A stretch of 64,000 bases of DNA. It comes from Oscillospiraceae bacterium (GTDB lineage Bacteria; Bacillota; Clostridia; Oscillospirales; Ruminococcaceae). The stretch is from positions 760,865-824,864 of the forward strand of contig CADBXK010000001.1 of the NCBI GenBank assembly GCA_902798695.1, written 5' to 3'. The position numbers and the translations under genes are program-made. This document shows, in pieces, positions 63,978-64,000 of the stretch (within the stretch, counting starts at the first letter, position 1; each line of letters begins with the position of its first letter). The notes beneath the pieces were generated by a model. It did no database searches and was not told where the DNA came from. It was given only the letters and a program-made list of their open reading frames with translations.

Positions 63978-64000
63978 TTTTAATATGTAGATTACAGTTA

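Overview
This window is the replication-origin region of a strongly AT-rich low-GC Gram-positive bacterium, most likely an uncultured gut-type clostridium (class Clostridia). The evidence is the classic Firmicutes origin order (dnaN-yaaA-recF-remB-gyrB-gyrA on one arm; rpmH-rnpA-yidD-yidC-jag-mnmE-mnmG-rsmG-noc-parA-parB-serS on the other), a Spo0A homologue, a PdaA-type spore-cortex deacetylase, zapA next to a U32 peptidase, and frequent GTG/TTG starts behind purine-rich ribosome binding sites. Genes left of the origin (12-23 kb) mostly read on the minus strand and those to the right on the plus strand, so most are co-oriented with replication.

Layout. 0.3-4.1 kb: six tandem paralogues of a small membrane protein of unknown function. 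4.2-12 kb: polA, rimI, tsaD, a Spo0A homologue without a phosphorylatable receiver, an enolase-fold protein lacking catalytic residues, and pdaA. 12-22.7 kb (minus): gyrA, two YcxB-like membrane proteins, gyrB, remB, recF, yaaA, dnaN, the dnaN-dnaA intergenic origin, and dnaA. 22.9-25.5 kb: a decayed sugar/capsule-type operon (membrane fragment, kinase, HAD phosphatase, nucleotidyltransferase) whose last gene is joined to remnants of argJ and argF. 25.7-37.1 kb: rpmH to serS, with two perfect parS sites. 37.1-41.5 kb (minus): a GH13 glucanohydrolase and glycogen phosphorylase. 41.7-53.6 kb: zapA, U32 peptidase, mreBCD, PBP2, a MinD-like ATPase, mgsA, hisS and aspS. 53.7-60 kb: an accessory region with a cysteine-rich protein, a candidate RiPP cluster (NHLP-type precursor, leader-only homologue, radical SAM-SPASM enzyme), glyS, and two related glycine-rich proteins, one with a Nif11-like double-glycine leader. 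60.2-64 kb: a DUF1653 protein, an ABC transporter operon behind a leader-peptide attenuator, tRNA-Leu(UAG), and a promoter running off the window.

How it fits together. The origin lacks canonical TTATCCACA boxes. Instead it carries eight same-strand copies of TGTTGAAAA (one with a mismatch), next to a DnaA-trio-like element and an AT-rich stretch. A one-base variant overlaps the -35 of the dnaA promoter, and head-to-head pairs of the same 9-mer occur behind spo0A and before mnmG. This points to a lineage-specific DnaA box used at the origin and possibly for regulation. parS, Noc and ParA/ParB would handle segregation, and MreBCD, PBP2, ZapA and the MinD-like ATPase handle shape and division.

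The most novel content is the 53.7-60 kb accessory region, the phosphoacceptor-less Spo0A beside a pseudo-enolase, the attenuator before the ABC transporter, and the gene graveyard beside dnaA. All assignments come from reading the sequence; no database search was run.
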